DNA from: CAZRAL01 sp964598005
GTDB lineage: Bacteria; Pseudomonadota; Gammaproteobacteria; Burkholderiales; Usitatibacteraceae
Reading direction: 5' to 3'
Assembly: GCA_964598005.1 (NCBI GenBank)
Contig: CAZRAL010000067.1
Span: 1-13,270 of the forward strand
Length of the DNA: 13,270 nt
Shown here: positions 1 to 6,695 of the stretch, one piece after another
How positions within the stretch are numbered: position 1 is the first letter of the stretch
Layout: each line of letters opens with the position of its first letter
Program-made: the position numbers and the translations under genes
Notes under the pieces: model-generated
The model's database searches: none
What the model saw: the letters and a program-made list of their open reading frames with translations, nothing else
Told to the model about the DNA's origin: nothing

Positions 1-47
1 TTCATCCGCAAAAATTACCACTTTTCATGTGACCGTGCGTAACATCA
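1..47 (-). mobile_element. Probable insertion-sequence terminus (cut by window edge)
   Basis: These 47 bases recur in inverted orientation at 13208-13254 with a single mismatch by eye. Read outward, the copy begins TGATGTTACGCACGG and contains ACATGAAAAGTGGTAATTTT. A TG...CA end and a GTGAAAA-TGGTAA type motif inside the terminus resemble ends of IS21-family elements; that family assignment is from memory of the family style, not from a match. The inner boundary after ...CATCA at 47 is where similarity to the other copy stops, apart from two scattered bases. No transposase can be seen because the window starts here. Alternative: a dispersed repeat unrelated to IS21. Confidence 0.4.
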
Positions 48-128
48 GTTAATAAGTTAAAGTGCCCCTTGATAATGCATCTTTTCAATATTTGAGGGAG
101 ATATAAAACTGAAATTTCCCATGTGCTA

Positions 129-161
129 AAAGGTGCCGTTGGCTAATACCGCGGCGCCTTT
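129..161. terminator. GC-rich hairpin, possible terminator
   Basis: AAAGGTGCCG (129-138) pairs with CGGCGCCTTT (152-161) over 10 bp with one G-U wobble, across a 13-nt loop. The stem ends in A-run/T-run arms, so it could end transcription arriving from either side, but there is no long T-tract after it on either strand. It stands alone between the repeat at 1-47 and element A. Bases 48-128 are AT-rich; I see no convincing promoter pair or gene in them. Confidence 0.3.
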
Positions 162-168
162 CACTTTA

Positions 169-359
169 GCAACCTCTGAATAAGTCCTCTATGAGCCGGC
201 AAGCCTCTGGCTTGCCGTGGGCCGAAGGCTGACGCAGTTGTCAAATGCGCGGAGCTTGCTAGCCTCTTCGCGGCTGCTGACCGTTCGTTGTGCACTGCGT
301 CTTGCATTCCATTCCGGAAAACCGAGCGCGCGGCCATGTGGGACTTAATCAGGGATTCC
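169..359. repeat. MITE-like element A with imperfect terminal inverted repeats
   Basis: The left end (169-197, containing AACCTCTGAATAAGTCC) is an imperfect inverted copy of the right end (332-359, containing GGACTTAATCAGGGATTCC). There is no transposase and the length is only about 191 bp, which fits a non-autonomous element. Next to the left end is a perfect 8-bp hairpin, CGGCAAGC / GCTTGCCG with a 5-nt loop (197-217). On the opposite strand the whole element matches element B at 5568-6136, once two extra segments of B are removed, at roughly four in five positions by eye. The left terminus of A matches the right terminus of B with about two differences in 28 bases. A TTTA motif lies just outside the left end, but no clean target duplication is visible. 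Confidence 0.7.
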
Positions 360-376
360 TTTATAAGCCTTATTCC

Positions 377-1264
377 ATGCCCAAAAAAGCATTTTTCCAA
401 AATACCATTGCTATCGTTTATGACTTCGATGGTACGTTGTCGCCACAGCCGATGCAGGAATACACCGTGCTGCCCAAAATCGGTGTCGAACCTGAGGCAT
501 TTTGGAAGCGCGTGCACAAAGAGGCCACCGAAACGGGATCCGATTCGATGCTGGTCTATATGCGCTTGATGATGGAGATGCTGTACAAAAACGACAGTAT
601 CCGGATTACGCGTGAAGATTTTTCTGCAATGGCTGCGCGCATTCAATATTTTCCCGGCGTGGAAACGTGGTTTCCCCGTATCAATGAATACATCAAATTG
701 CGCAGTGAAGGAACAATCCAGGTACAGCACTACATTATTTCCGCCGGGCAAAAGGAAATCCTCGATGGGGTGTCGATCCGCCAGTATTTCAGGCAGATTT
801 ATGCCTCCGAGTACCACTTTAACCAATATGGCATCGCCACCTTCCCCAAATTGTTGATTACCGATACCTCGAAAACCCAGTTCCTGTTTCGCATCAACAA
901 GGGGCGCGAGGCTATTTCCGAATCGATTAACGAGCATATGCCAGAGAGTGAGCGGCCGATTCCCTTTTCCAACATTATCTATATAGGGGACGGGATGACT
1001 GATGTACCCTCGATGGCGTTAACCAAAAAAAATGGCGGCCATACGCTGGCGGTATTCAATCCAAAGTTGGCGCACAGTAAAGAAATATCAGGCAAATTGC
1101 TGGATGCCGGGCGCGTCGATTTTATTGCTCCGGCCGATTATCGCGAGAACAGCAAGCTCAGCAAACGCGTTGAATTGTTGCTTGATTCGGTGATTGCGGG
1201 CATTGCCTATGCGGCCGAAGTTGCCGCCTGCAAGGCCGAATATACGCACGCTTCAGGGCAATGA
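377..1264 (+). CDS. HAD-superfamily phosphatase-like hydrolase
   Basis: The 295-residue product has the haloacid dehalogenase signature. Motif I is DFDGT (residues 16-20, nucleophile Asp16), the motif II serine lies in HYIISAG in the middle, and motif IV is GDGMTD (204-209) with the two acidic metal ligands. A large insert between motifs I and II, with repeated Met/Tyr and Trp residues, acts as the cap. This predicts a cytoplasmic Mg-dependent phosphohydrolase; the substrate cannot be read from sequence. The frame stays open upstream to an ATG at 290, but those 29 codons lie mostly inside repeat element A, so I choose the ATG at 377, where conserved-looking sequence begins. No clear Shine-Dalgarno precedes 377; TATAAG at 362-367 might be a -10 box without a good -35. 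It is the first gene of the operon and overlaps birA by 4 bases. Confidence 0.85.
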   Translation: MPKKAFFQNTIAIVYDFDGTLSPQPMQEYTVLPKIGVEPEAFWKRVHKEATETGSDSMLVYMRLMMEMLYKNDSIRITREDFSAMAARIQYFPGVETWFPRINEYIKLRSEGTIQVQHYIISAGQKEILDGVSIRQYFRQIYASEYHFNQYGIATFPKLLITDTSKTQFLFRINKGREAISESINEHMPESERPIPFSNIIYIGDGMTDVPSMALTKKNGGHTLAVFNPKLAHSKEISGKLLDAGRVDFIAPADYRENSKLSKRVELLLDSVIAGIAYAAEVAACKAEYTHASGQ

Positions 1265-2241
1265 AGTCGCTTGTTCTGCCCGTGCTGCACGAATTGTCAC
1301 ACCAGCGCTTTGTTTCGGGTACGGTTCTCGCACAAAAATTGCACGTCTCGCGGAGCACCATTTCAGAAATATTGAAAGAGGTTGCGCCATTTGGTATCGA
1401 CATTTTTAGTGTGCCGGGACGGGGTTATCGGCTGGCGCGGCCGTTGGATATGCTCGACGCCTCAGCAATACAAAAGATGTTACAAAAAGCCACCCCGCCA
1501 GTGCAGGTGGAAATCATGGCTCATGTCGATTCAACGAACAGCGAGCTGCTGCGCCGTGCAGCGCAAGGCGAGGCAAGCGGGCTGTGTCTGGCGGCAGAAA
1601 TACAGAGTCAAGGGCGCGGGCGGCGCGGGCGGCGTTGGGAATCGGCACTGGGAAGCGGGTTGACCTTTTCGCTGTTATGGCGTTTCGAGCGTGGGGCAGC
1701 CCAGCTAGGTGGATTATCGTTGGTAGTGGGATTGGCGCTGGTTCAGACTTTGCGTGGGGTGGGGATCTCCCGTGCGCAAGTAAAATGGCCCAATGATATT
1801 TGGGTTGATGGACAGAAGCTGGCCGGTATTCTGATTGAAACACAGGGCGATATGCTGGGTCCTTCTGCTGCGGTGATTGGTATTGGTATTAATTACCGAT
1901 TGACCGATGCTTTGAAAGAACAAATCGACCAACCCGTTTGCGATATTGCCGCTTTTCTACCCCAACTGCCGTCGCGCAACGAATTGTTGGGATCGCTGCT
2001 CATGCAACTGGCAGCGACGCTCGAACGTTTTGCGCAACATGGATTTACCGGTTGGCGTGAGGAATGGATTGCCGCACATGCTTTACATGAAAAACCAGTT
2101 TGCATTACCCATGGCGATGGAACCACGCTGAATGCCGTGGTGAAGGGCGTTGCGCCGGATGGCGCGCTGATCGTCTCCGCACAGGGAAAGGAAATGATGC
2201 TGACTTCCGGCGAAATCAGTTTGCGTATAAATAAAAAATGA
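1261..2241 (+). CDS. birA: Bifunctional biotin-[acetyl-CoA-carboxylase] ligase / biotin operon repressor
   Basis: BirA makes biotinyl-AMP from biotin and ATP and transfers biotin to the carrier subunit of acetyl-CoA carboxylase; forms with a DNA-binding domain also repress biotin genes. The 326-residue product has both parts. An N-terminal winged helix-turn-helix spans about residues 10-60 (SGTVLAQKLHVSRSTISEIL, then the wing GRGYRL). The ligase domain follows, with DSTNSELLRRA, the nucleotide loop GRGRRGRRW (118-126), the active-site motif KWPND (175-179) and the adjacent KLAGILIE. A C-terminal SH3-like domain closes the protein. The length is normal for the bifunctional class. The start codon overlaps the stop of the HAD gene (ATGA) and its own stop overlaps coaX, so translation is probably coupled. 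No biotin biosynthesis genes or obvious operator lie nearby. Confidence 0.96.
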   Translation: MKSLVLPVLHELSHQRFVSGTVLAQKLHVSRSTISEILKEVAPFGIDIFSVPGRGYRLARPLDMLDASAIQKMLQKATPPVQVEIMAHVDSTNSELLRRAAQGEASGLCLAAEIQSQGRGRRGRRWESALGSGLTFSLLWRFERGAAQLGGLSLVVGLALVQTLRGVGISRAQVKWPNDIWVDGQKLAGILIETQGDMLGPSAAVIGIGINYRLTDALKEQIDQPVCDIAAFLPQLPSRNELLGSLLMQLAATLERFAQHGFTGWREEWIAAHALHEKPVCITHGDGTTLNAVVKGVAPDGALIVSAQGKEMMLTSGEISLRINKK

Positions 2242-2981
2242 ATAACGAGCCCGTAGCCCAACTGCTCGCCATCGATGCAGGCAACACGCGCATCAAGTGG
2301 GGATTGCATAGCGGAGAAAACTGGTTCCGTCTTGGGACTATCGAGACTTCTATCGAGGCAGCCAGATCTTTGCATAAAGAAATAGAGGAAGCAGGAATAA
2401 TCAAGCGTATCCTCATTTCCAATGTCGCCGGGCCTGCCATTGCGCAAGCGTTGCGTACTTCACTATCACCCTGGGCCACGCCAGTCTTTATCGATTCGCA
2501 ACCTGACCAGTGCGGGGTCAAAAATGGCTATAAAACGCCAGCGAAACTGGGTACTGATCGGTGGGCTGCACTGATTGCGGCGCACGCCAAGCCCGCCACA
2601 CAACTGGTTGTCATGGCGGGCACGGCACTGACGATCGACGCCCTGACTCAGGAAGGTTGTTTTCTGGGTGGATTGATCGTGCCAGGCCCTGCATTGATGT
2701 GCACGGCGTTGGTACAGGGAACCGCACAACTAAGCGGCGACAAGGGCGTATTTCAGATATTTCCCACCGAGACTTCTCATGCCATTGAAAGCGGCGCGAT
2801 ACGCGCTTGCGTCGGCGCCATACAGGGCATGAGTACAGCCCTGCATGAACATCAGAGACACATCCCGCGCATTATTGGTAGTGGTGGGGCATTGCAAATG
2901 CTTACCCCGCACCTTCCGTTTGCGCTGGAGATCAACGACAATCTGGTGCTGGATGGATTACTACGGATCGCTGCGGAATGA
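2238..2981 (+). CDS. coaX: Type III pantothenate kinase
   Basis: CoaX phosphorylates pantothenate with ATP in the first committed step of CoA synthesis. Unlike CoaA, this class is not feedback-inhibited by CoA and needs a monovalent cation (family knowledge). The 247-residue product shows the ASKHA-fold motifs: the phosphate-1 loop AIDAGNTRIKWG near the N-terminus, GTDRWAALIAAH in the middle, the phosphate-2 segment VMAGTALTIDAL, GGLIVPG and a C-terminal GSGGALQML adenosine motif. birA-coaX adjacency is common in beta- and gammaproteobacteria. ATGA overlaps with both neighbours (2238-2241 and 2978-2981) suggest a single transcript. No alternative pantothenate kinase gene is in the window. Confidence 0.95.
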   Translation: MNNEPVAQLLAIDAGNTRIKWGLHSGENWFRLGTIETSIEAARSLHKEIEEAGIIKRILISNVAGPAIAQALRTSLSPWATPVFIDSQPDQCGVKNGYKTPAKLGTDRWAALIAAHAKPATQLVVMAGTALTIDALTQEGCFLGGLIVPGPALMCTALVQGTAQLSGDKGVFQIFPTETSHAIESGAIRACVGAIQGMSTALHEHQRHIPRIIGSGGALQMLTPHLPFALEINDNLVLDGLLRIAAE

Positions 2982-3658
2982 TGCGCTTTATTTTTATGCT
3001 GTTACTGGTTGCCAATCTTGGTTTGGCCGCCTGGGTTTATCTGAATTCGCTACAGCCCCACGCCGAACCACCTGCACAAATAAACCCCGATGCATTGAAA
3101 ATCGTCGCCGTAGTCGATCCCGCCAAGGGCGCGCAGGATGCGCAGGCTGCAAAAAAACTAGCGGCTACCTTAAGCGGTTCGGCTTGCGTGACCTTCAATG
3201 TCAAACCTGCGGATAGCCAGCGTGCCCAGGAACGGTTTGCAGCCATGAATCTGGACGAGCGGCTGACTGTCTTGAATATAGAAGAGCCGACACGTTTTGC
3301 CGTCCTCATCGACCCCAGAAAAGATAGGAAGACGGCTGAAGCGACAGCGGCTAATCTGAAAAAACAGGGCATTAAGGATATTTCCATTCTGGCGGACCAC
3401 AGCATCTCGCTTGGGGTTTTTTCCACACCCGAAGCAGCGACGCGTTATCTGACTGACGTGGAAGCAAAAGGCGCAAAGGAAGCCCAGATTTCACCGCGCA
3501 ATATGCAGATCAAGGAAACCATTTTTTCCATACGCGAGCCGGATACCGAAACTGTGGCGCGGTTGACTGTCATGCAGCACGATTTTGAGGGTAGTACGTT
3601 GCAGGCCACGCCATGCGTGACAGCTACAAAAACAAGCGGTAGTATCCCACCTGCTTAA
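2978..3658 (+). CDS. Inner-membrane anchored SPOR-like domain protein
   Basis: The 226-residue product starts with one membrane helix (about residues 3-21), followed by a proline-rich linker. This predicts an inner-membrane protein with a periplasmic body. Residues about 105-175 (from RFAVLIDPRKDRKTAE to AQISPR) have the pattern of a SPOR domain, including a GVFST-type strand where such domains typically carry G-x-F/Y-s. SPOR domains bind peptidoglycan stripped of stem peptides at division sites (family knowledge); that role here is inferred. Residues 40-100 repeat a weaker alpha/beta pattern with SACVTFNV. The gene overlaps coaX by 4 bases. It ends 12 bases from the stop of the convergent dehydrogenase gene, and no clear terminator fits in that gap. 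Confidence 0.75.
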   Translation: MMRFIFMLLLVANLGLAAWVYLNSLQPHAEPPAQINPDALKIVAVVDPAKGAQDAQAAKKLAATLSGSACVTFNVKPADSQRAQERFAAMNLDERLTVLNIEEPTRFAVLIDPRKDRKTAEATAANLKKQGIKDISILADHSISLGVFSTPEAATRYLTDVEAKGAKEAQISPRNMQIKETIFSIREPDTETVARLTVMQHDFEGSTLQATPCVTATKTSGSIPPA

Positions 3659-3670
3659 GCGGGACTCTTC

Positions 3671-5074
3671 TTAAAGCACCTTGCCGGGGTTCATAATATT
3701 GTGCGGGTCCCAGGCACGTTTTATTTTGCGCATCAGGTCGAGTTCAACGCCTGATTTGTGATGGGTGATTTCCTCACATTTCATCTGTCCTAGGCCATGT
3801 TCGGCACTGATGGAACCATGCAGTTCATCCAAGATGCTGTAAACAATGTTGTTTGCTGCCTGTGTTTGTTGGGAGGAAGGAGCGGCCCCCGGAAAGCTCA
3901 GGTTGTAGTGTAAATTGCCGTCACCGACGTGCCCGAAACAGATGACGGTGGCTTCAGGAAACGCGACCTGTAGTGCCGCATCGGCACGCGATATAAATTC
4001 CGCAATATGCGAAATAGGTACTGAAATATCGTGTTTGATGCTTTTGCCCTGCAATTTTTCAGCTTCGGGGATACGTTCACGGAGAGCCCATAAATCTTGT
4101 GCCTGCGCCTGGGTGGCGGCAATCACTGCATCCTGCACCAGCCCGTTCTCAAAAGCGGGCTCAAGCGCCGCTGCAAGGGCATCCTCTAGCGGCGCATGCT
4201 TGAGCGTGTCGGTCAACTCCACTAATACTTGCCAGGGGTGCCGGCTCGAAAAAGGTTCGGCAGTTGCTGGAAAATGTTTAAACACAAAATCCATGCATAT
4301 CCGCGACATTAATTCGAAGCCGGTTAGCCGGTCTCCTAGTGCCGTTTGCACGCTTTTCAAAAGTTCGACGGCCGCTTCGGGGTGGGGCACGCCCACCAGG
4401 GCAGTGCAGGTTTGCCGTGGTTTGGGAAAAAGTTTCAACACCGCCCCGGTAATAATGCCCAGGGTGCCTTCGGCACCGATGAACAAGTGTTTGAGGTCGT
4501 AGCCGGTATTGTCCTTGCGCAATCCGCGTAGGCCATTCCAGATATGCCCGTCAGCGGTTACGGCCTCGATGCCCAATACTAGATCACGCGTATTACCGTA
4601 GCGCAACACGGCGGTACCTCCGGCGTTGGTCGACAGATTGCCGCCAATGGTACAGCTGCCTTCTGCCGCCAGTGAAAGTGGAAAGTAGCGATCGTGTTCC
4701 AGTGCTGTCTGTTGAATCGTTTGCAGTATGCAGCCTGCTTCCACGGTCATCGTATTGTTTGTTGTATCAACAGCACGAATCCGCCGCATGCGGTTTAAGG
4801 ACAAGATGATTTGCGTCCCGCTCATGTCGGGCGTAGCGCCGCCGACCAGCCCAGTATTGCCACCCTGCGGAACAATCTGGATATGTGCTTCCGCGCAGAG
4901 CTTAACGATATCGGCGACTTCTGCTGTATTGGCAGGCCGTATGACTAGTTTACTTTGGCCATGGTAATTACCGCGCCAGTCTTTTACATAAGGCGCAATA
5001 TCCTCAGGCTGGGTCAACAAGCCGACGTTGCCGACTACCACGCGCATACGTTCGAACAATGTAGCCGTGAGCAT
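3671..5074 (-). CDS. FAD-binding D-2-hydroxyacid dehydrogenase (GlcD/D2HGDH/D-lactate family)
   Basis: The 467-residue flavoprotein has the vanillyl-alcohol-oxidase fold. An N-terminal FAD-binding domain (about 40-220) holds PQGGNTGLVGGATP, the pyrophosphate loop EGSCTIGGNLSTNAGG, RYGNTRDLVLG and GAEGTLGIIT. The C-terminal FAD-oxidase domain has the active-site motif GHVGDGNLHYN (about 378-390), SAEHGLGQMK, and DPHNIMNPGKVL at the end. Relatives oxidise D-2-hydroxyglutarate, D-lactate or glycolate and pass electrons to quinone or an electron-transfer flavoprotein. Sequence alone does not decide between them; this single-subunit form without partner subunits leans towards D-2-hydroxyglutarate or D-lactate. 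The start codon lies one base after the stop of rfaE2, so the two are probably translated together. Confidence 0.9.
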   Translation of the reverse strand: MLTATLFERMRVVVGNVGLLTQPEDIAPYVKDWRGNYHGQSKLVIRPANTAEVADIVKLCAEAHIQIVPQGGNTGLVGGATPDMSGTQIILSLNRMRRIRAVDTTNNTMTVEAGCILQTIQQTALEHDRYFPLSLAAEGSCTIGGNLSTNAGGTAVLRYGNTRDLVLGIEAVTADGHIWNGLRGLRKDNTGYDLKHLFIGAEGTLGIITGAVLKLFPKPRQTCTALVGVPHPEAAVELLKSVQTALGDRLTGFELMSRICMDFVFKHFPATAEPFSSRHPWQVLVELTDTLKHAPLEDALAAALEPAFENGLVQDAVIAATQAQAQDLWALRERIPEAEKLQGKSIKHDISVPISHIAEFISRADAALQVAFPEATVICFGHVGDGNLHYNLSFPGAAPSSQQTQAANNIVYSILDELHGSISAEHGLGQMKCEEITHHKSGVELDLMRKIKRAWDPHNIMNPGKVL

Positions 5075-5075
5075 G

Positions 5076-5564
5076 TTATTTTTCTACTGCGGCGCGTATT
5101 CTGGCGAGCATGGTGGTGGTCGAACGCGTAAATTGAAACGGGATGGCGTGAACGCTGCCTCCCCATCCCTGCACTTTATCTGCGCCGACAATCTGCTCAA
5201 GCGGCCAATCGCCACCTTTTACCAATACATCGGGATGTGCCTCAAGAATGCGTTGCAGAGGGGTATCCTCTTCAAACCAGGTCACCAAATCGACGCTTTC
5301 CAATGCGGCGATAACAGCCATGCGGTCTTCCAGCATGTTAATAGGCCGATCTTCCCCTTTACCCAATCGCTTGACCGAAGCATCGCTATTCAAGGCAACG
5401 ACCAGCGATGTGCCTAGCGCGCGCGCTTCAGCAAGATAGGTGACGTGCCCGCGATGCAAGATATCGAATACGCCATTGGTAAAAACGAGCTTGCGTGGCA
5501 GATGCTGTATATGTTCAGCAAATTTAGCGGGTGAACAGAGTTTGACTTCAAAAGCAGGTTTCAT
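5076..5564 (-). CDS. rfaE2: D-glycero-beta-D-manno-heptose 1-phosphate adenylyltransferase
   Basis: RfaE2 (equivalent to the C-terminal half of HldE) joins heptose-1-phosphate to AMP to give ADP-heptose for LPS inner core. The 162-residue product is a single nucleotidyltransferase domain. It has FTNGVFDILHRGH (28-40, with the HxGH-type motif at H37 and H40), LNSDASVKRLGKG, the acidic segment WFEEDTPLQRIL, VKGGDW, and the closing RSTTTML motif (147-153). It lacks the kinase half, so a separate hldA/rfaE1 should exist elsewhere. The ATG at 5564 is the natural start. Its upstream DNA is the terminus of repeat element B, which reads AGAGGT and then 7 bases to the ATG, so the Shine-Dalgarno seems to belong to the element. 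Confidence 0.95.
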   Translation of the reverse strand: MKPAFEVKLCSPAKFAEHIQHLPRKLVFTNGVFDILHRGHVTYLAEARALGTSLVVALNSDASVKRLGKGEDRPINMLEDRMAVIAALESVDLVTWFEEDTPLQRILEAHPDVLVKGGDWPLEQIVGADKVQGWGGSVHAIPFQFTRSTTTMLARIRAAVEK

Positions 5565-5580
5565 TTAGGGAACCTCTGAT
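5548..5580 (-). promoter_or_regulatory. Ribosome binding site of rfaE2 lying in repeat terminus
   Basis: On the minus strand the terminus of element B reads AATCAGAGGTTCCCTAA directly before the ATG at 5564. GAGGT is complementary to five bases of the 16S anti-Shine-Dalgarno and stands 7 nt from the start codon, an ordinary spacing. The same AGAGGTTCC sequence occurs at the other end of B (6127-6135) as part of its inverted repeat, which shows that it belongs to the element. That the ribosome uses it is inference. Confidence 0.5.
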
Positions 5581-6136
5581 TAAGCCCCACATGGCCGTAC
5601 GCTCGGCTTTCCGAAATAGGATGCAAGGTGTGGCGCGCAGCAAATGGTTAGCAGCTGCGAAGGGGTAGCAGGCTCCGCGCACAGCGTGCGTGGAGGCGAC
5701 CCCGTAGCAGAACATTTAGCCGCAGCAAACGCAGCTGCAGTTGTACGCCTGCGCATTTGACAACTGCGCCAGCCTTCGGCCCACGGCAAGCCTGAGACTT
5801 GCCGGTACCATAAGCGCCAAGCCAAGCAGTTAGCTTGGCAAAACCCTTGCGGTACCCCATGCGGGTTTTGACAAGAATAGCCCATCTTCAGCGTGCCTTG
5901 CCGCAGGCGGAGCAGGTTCCAAAGGCGCTGAGGACTCAGTGCCTTTGGATGCGACCCGAAAGGCAAGGCGATGGCCCCGGCTTCGCGGCCTGTGCTGCGC
6001 GAGGCTGTCGCTATGCCGGGGCCTTCTTGGCTTCGTATCAACGGATACGATCTGCCGATGTTGGCAACTACGATGCCTTGAATCTGGACTATTCTTGTCA
6101 AAACGCGGCTCATGGAGGACTTAATCAGAGGTTCCT
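5568..6136. repeat. Compound MITE-like element B with terminal inverted repeats
   Basis: The left end (GGGAACCTCTGATTAAG, 5568-5584) and right end (CTTAATCAGAGGTTCC, about 6120-6135) form an inverted repeat of about 28 bases. TA stands outside each end, a possible TA target duplication. Compared with element A (opposite strand) there are two extra segments. One of 74 bp (5682-5755) ends in the same GCGCA found just before it at 5677-5681. The other of about 303 bp (5806-6108) contains a second inverted-repeat element. Without them B is about 192 bp, like A. A CGGCAAG / CTTGCCG hairpin (5784-5804) matches the hairpin in A. The element fills the gap between the rfaE2 start and the small operon ending at 6274. 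No transposase is encoded; the long minus-strand frame across it (about 5580-6113) is repeat-derived and not convincing. Confidence 0.75.
5863..6106. repeat. Nested inverted-repeat element inside B, rich in hairpins
   Basis: The ends GGGTTTTGACAAGAATAG (5863-5880) and its inverse CTATTCTTGTCAAAACGC (6089-6106) extend to a 22-base inverted repeat with two mismatches. The 244-bp interval is crowded with stems. CCAAAGGC... (5919-5948) forms 13 bp with one wobble and a 4-nt loop. GGCCCCGGC (5973-5981) pairs with GCCGGGGCC (6015-6023). TCGTATC / GATACGA (6033-6050) has a 4-nt loop. Just outside on the left are GCCAAGC / GCTTGGC (5821-5839, 5-nt loop) and CAAAACCC / GGGTTTTG (5839-5846 with 5863-5870). 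It could be a second small mobile element inserted into B, or a structured RNA module; no coding sequence is evident. Confidence 0.6.
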
Positions 6137-6273
6137 AAGATGAAATTGAATATATGCAATTAGGTGAAATGGGCGTCTACCAAATGCTGAAACATAAGCG
6201 TGCTGCGGGGATAACCTCAGTTCTGACGTAAGGGTATATAGGCCCTAATATCAAAGGCTATGTATAAAAAAGG

Positions 6274-6693
6274 CTATTGGATCTGGCCGTACTCTCGCAT
6301 CAGGTTGGGCGCTTCGATGGTAACTTTTCCGGAGCGATCCACCGCATAGCGGCCTGTCCAGGTGAGAATCCTTAGGACGCGCGTGCCAGTTTGAGCTTCG
6401 GTTCGATCAAGCCAGCGTTCGAAAATATATGTTTGGGCAAGTAAATCGATTTTAATCGGACCGATGTTGACTGTGGCACGGTCAGGAGAGGCGATAATTT
6501 TTGCATCGACGAGATTCAAATGTGCGGTATAACCTTCAAATACAAGCGGGTGCGCCGCTACATATTTGACCAGAGCTGCTTTTAACGCATCAGTAGAAAA
6601 CGTTGGTTTTTCCTTTGAATAGGTGGCAGGTGGCAAGCACAATAAAAAAAGCCAGAAAATAAACCGCTGATAACGACTCGTGAATGGCCTCAT
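6274..6693 (-). CDS. Small exported or membrane-anchored protein of unknown function
   Basis: I do not recognise this 139-residue protein. It begins with a basic segment and one hydrophobic stretch (about residues 10-25, FIFWLFLLCLPPATYS), which could be a signal peptide cut after the A-T-Y-S region or an anchor. The rest is soluble-looking: an amphipathic helix (LKAALVKYVAAHPLVF), then alternating strands (VDAKIIASPDRATVNIGPIKIDLL), an aromatic/charged segment (YIFERWLDRTEAQTG) and strands to the end. There is no cysteine in the mature part. The start lies 2 bases after the dolP stop, so it is the last gene of the envelope operon. From that position a role in the outer envelope is an inference only. 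The repeats at 5568-6136 lie downstream, with about 137 bases of apparently empty sequence between. Confidence 0.7.
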   Translation of the reverse strand: MRPFTSRYQRFIFWLFLLCLPPATYSKEKPTFSTDALKAALVKYVAAHPLVFEGYTAHLNLVDAKIIASPDRATVNIGPIKIDLLAQTYIFERWLDRTEAQTGTRVLRILTWTGRYAVDRSGKVTIEAPNLMREYGQIQ

Positions 6694-6695
6694 TT

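Noticed and set aside
161..937. 258-residue open frame on the minus strand
   Set aside because: It runs antisense through the HAD phosphatase gene and element A. The plus-strand frame has clear catalytic motifs, so this is a shadow frame.
3659..3670. Terminator between the convergent SPOR protein and dehydrogenase genes
   Set aside because: Only 12 bases separate the stops and the GCTTAAGC palindrome there is short with no T-tract.
3915..4502. 195-residue plus-strand frame opposite the dehydrogenase
   Set aside because: Ser/Ala/Cys-rich translation typical of the antisense of a GC-rich gene, while the minus strand carries all FAD-domain motifs.
5806..6108. Possible integron attC site, because of several hairpins
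   Set aside because: No paired R-box core sites or integrase, and the block has its own 22-bp inverted ends and lies within another repeat.
5580..6113. 177-residue open frame on the minus strand across element B
   Set aside because: It lies wholly inside repeat DNA made of inverted repeats, has cysteine/arginine-rich low-complexity translation and no recognisable domain; homologous element A breaks the frame.
5568..6136. CRISPR array or tandem repeat array
   Set aside because: The repeats are inverted and nested, not regularly spaced direct repeats, and no cas genes are present.
6140..6163. Seven-codon open frame after element B with a good-looking Shine-Dalgarno
   Set aside because: Too short to support as a gene; noted only because its binding site is part of the repeat end.
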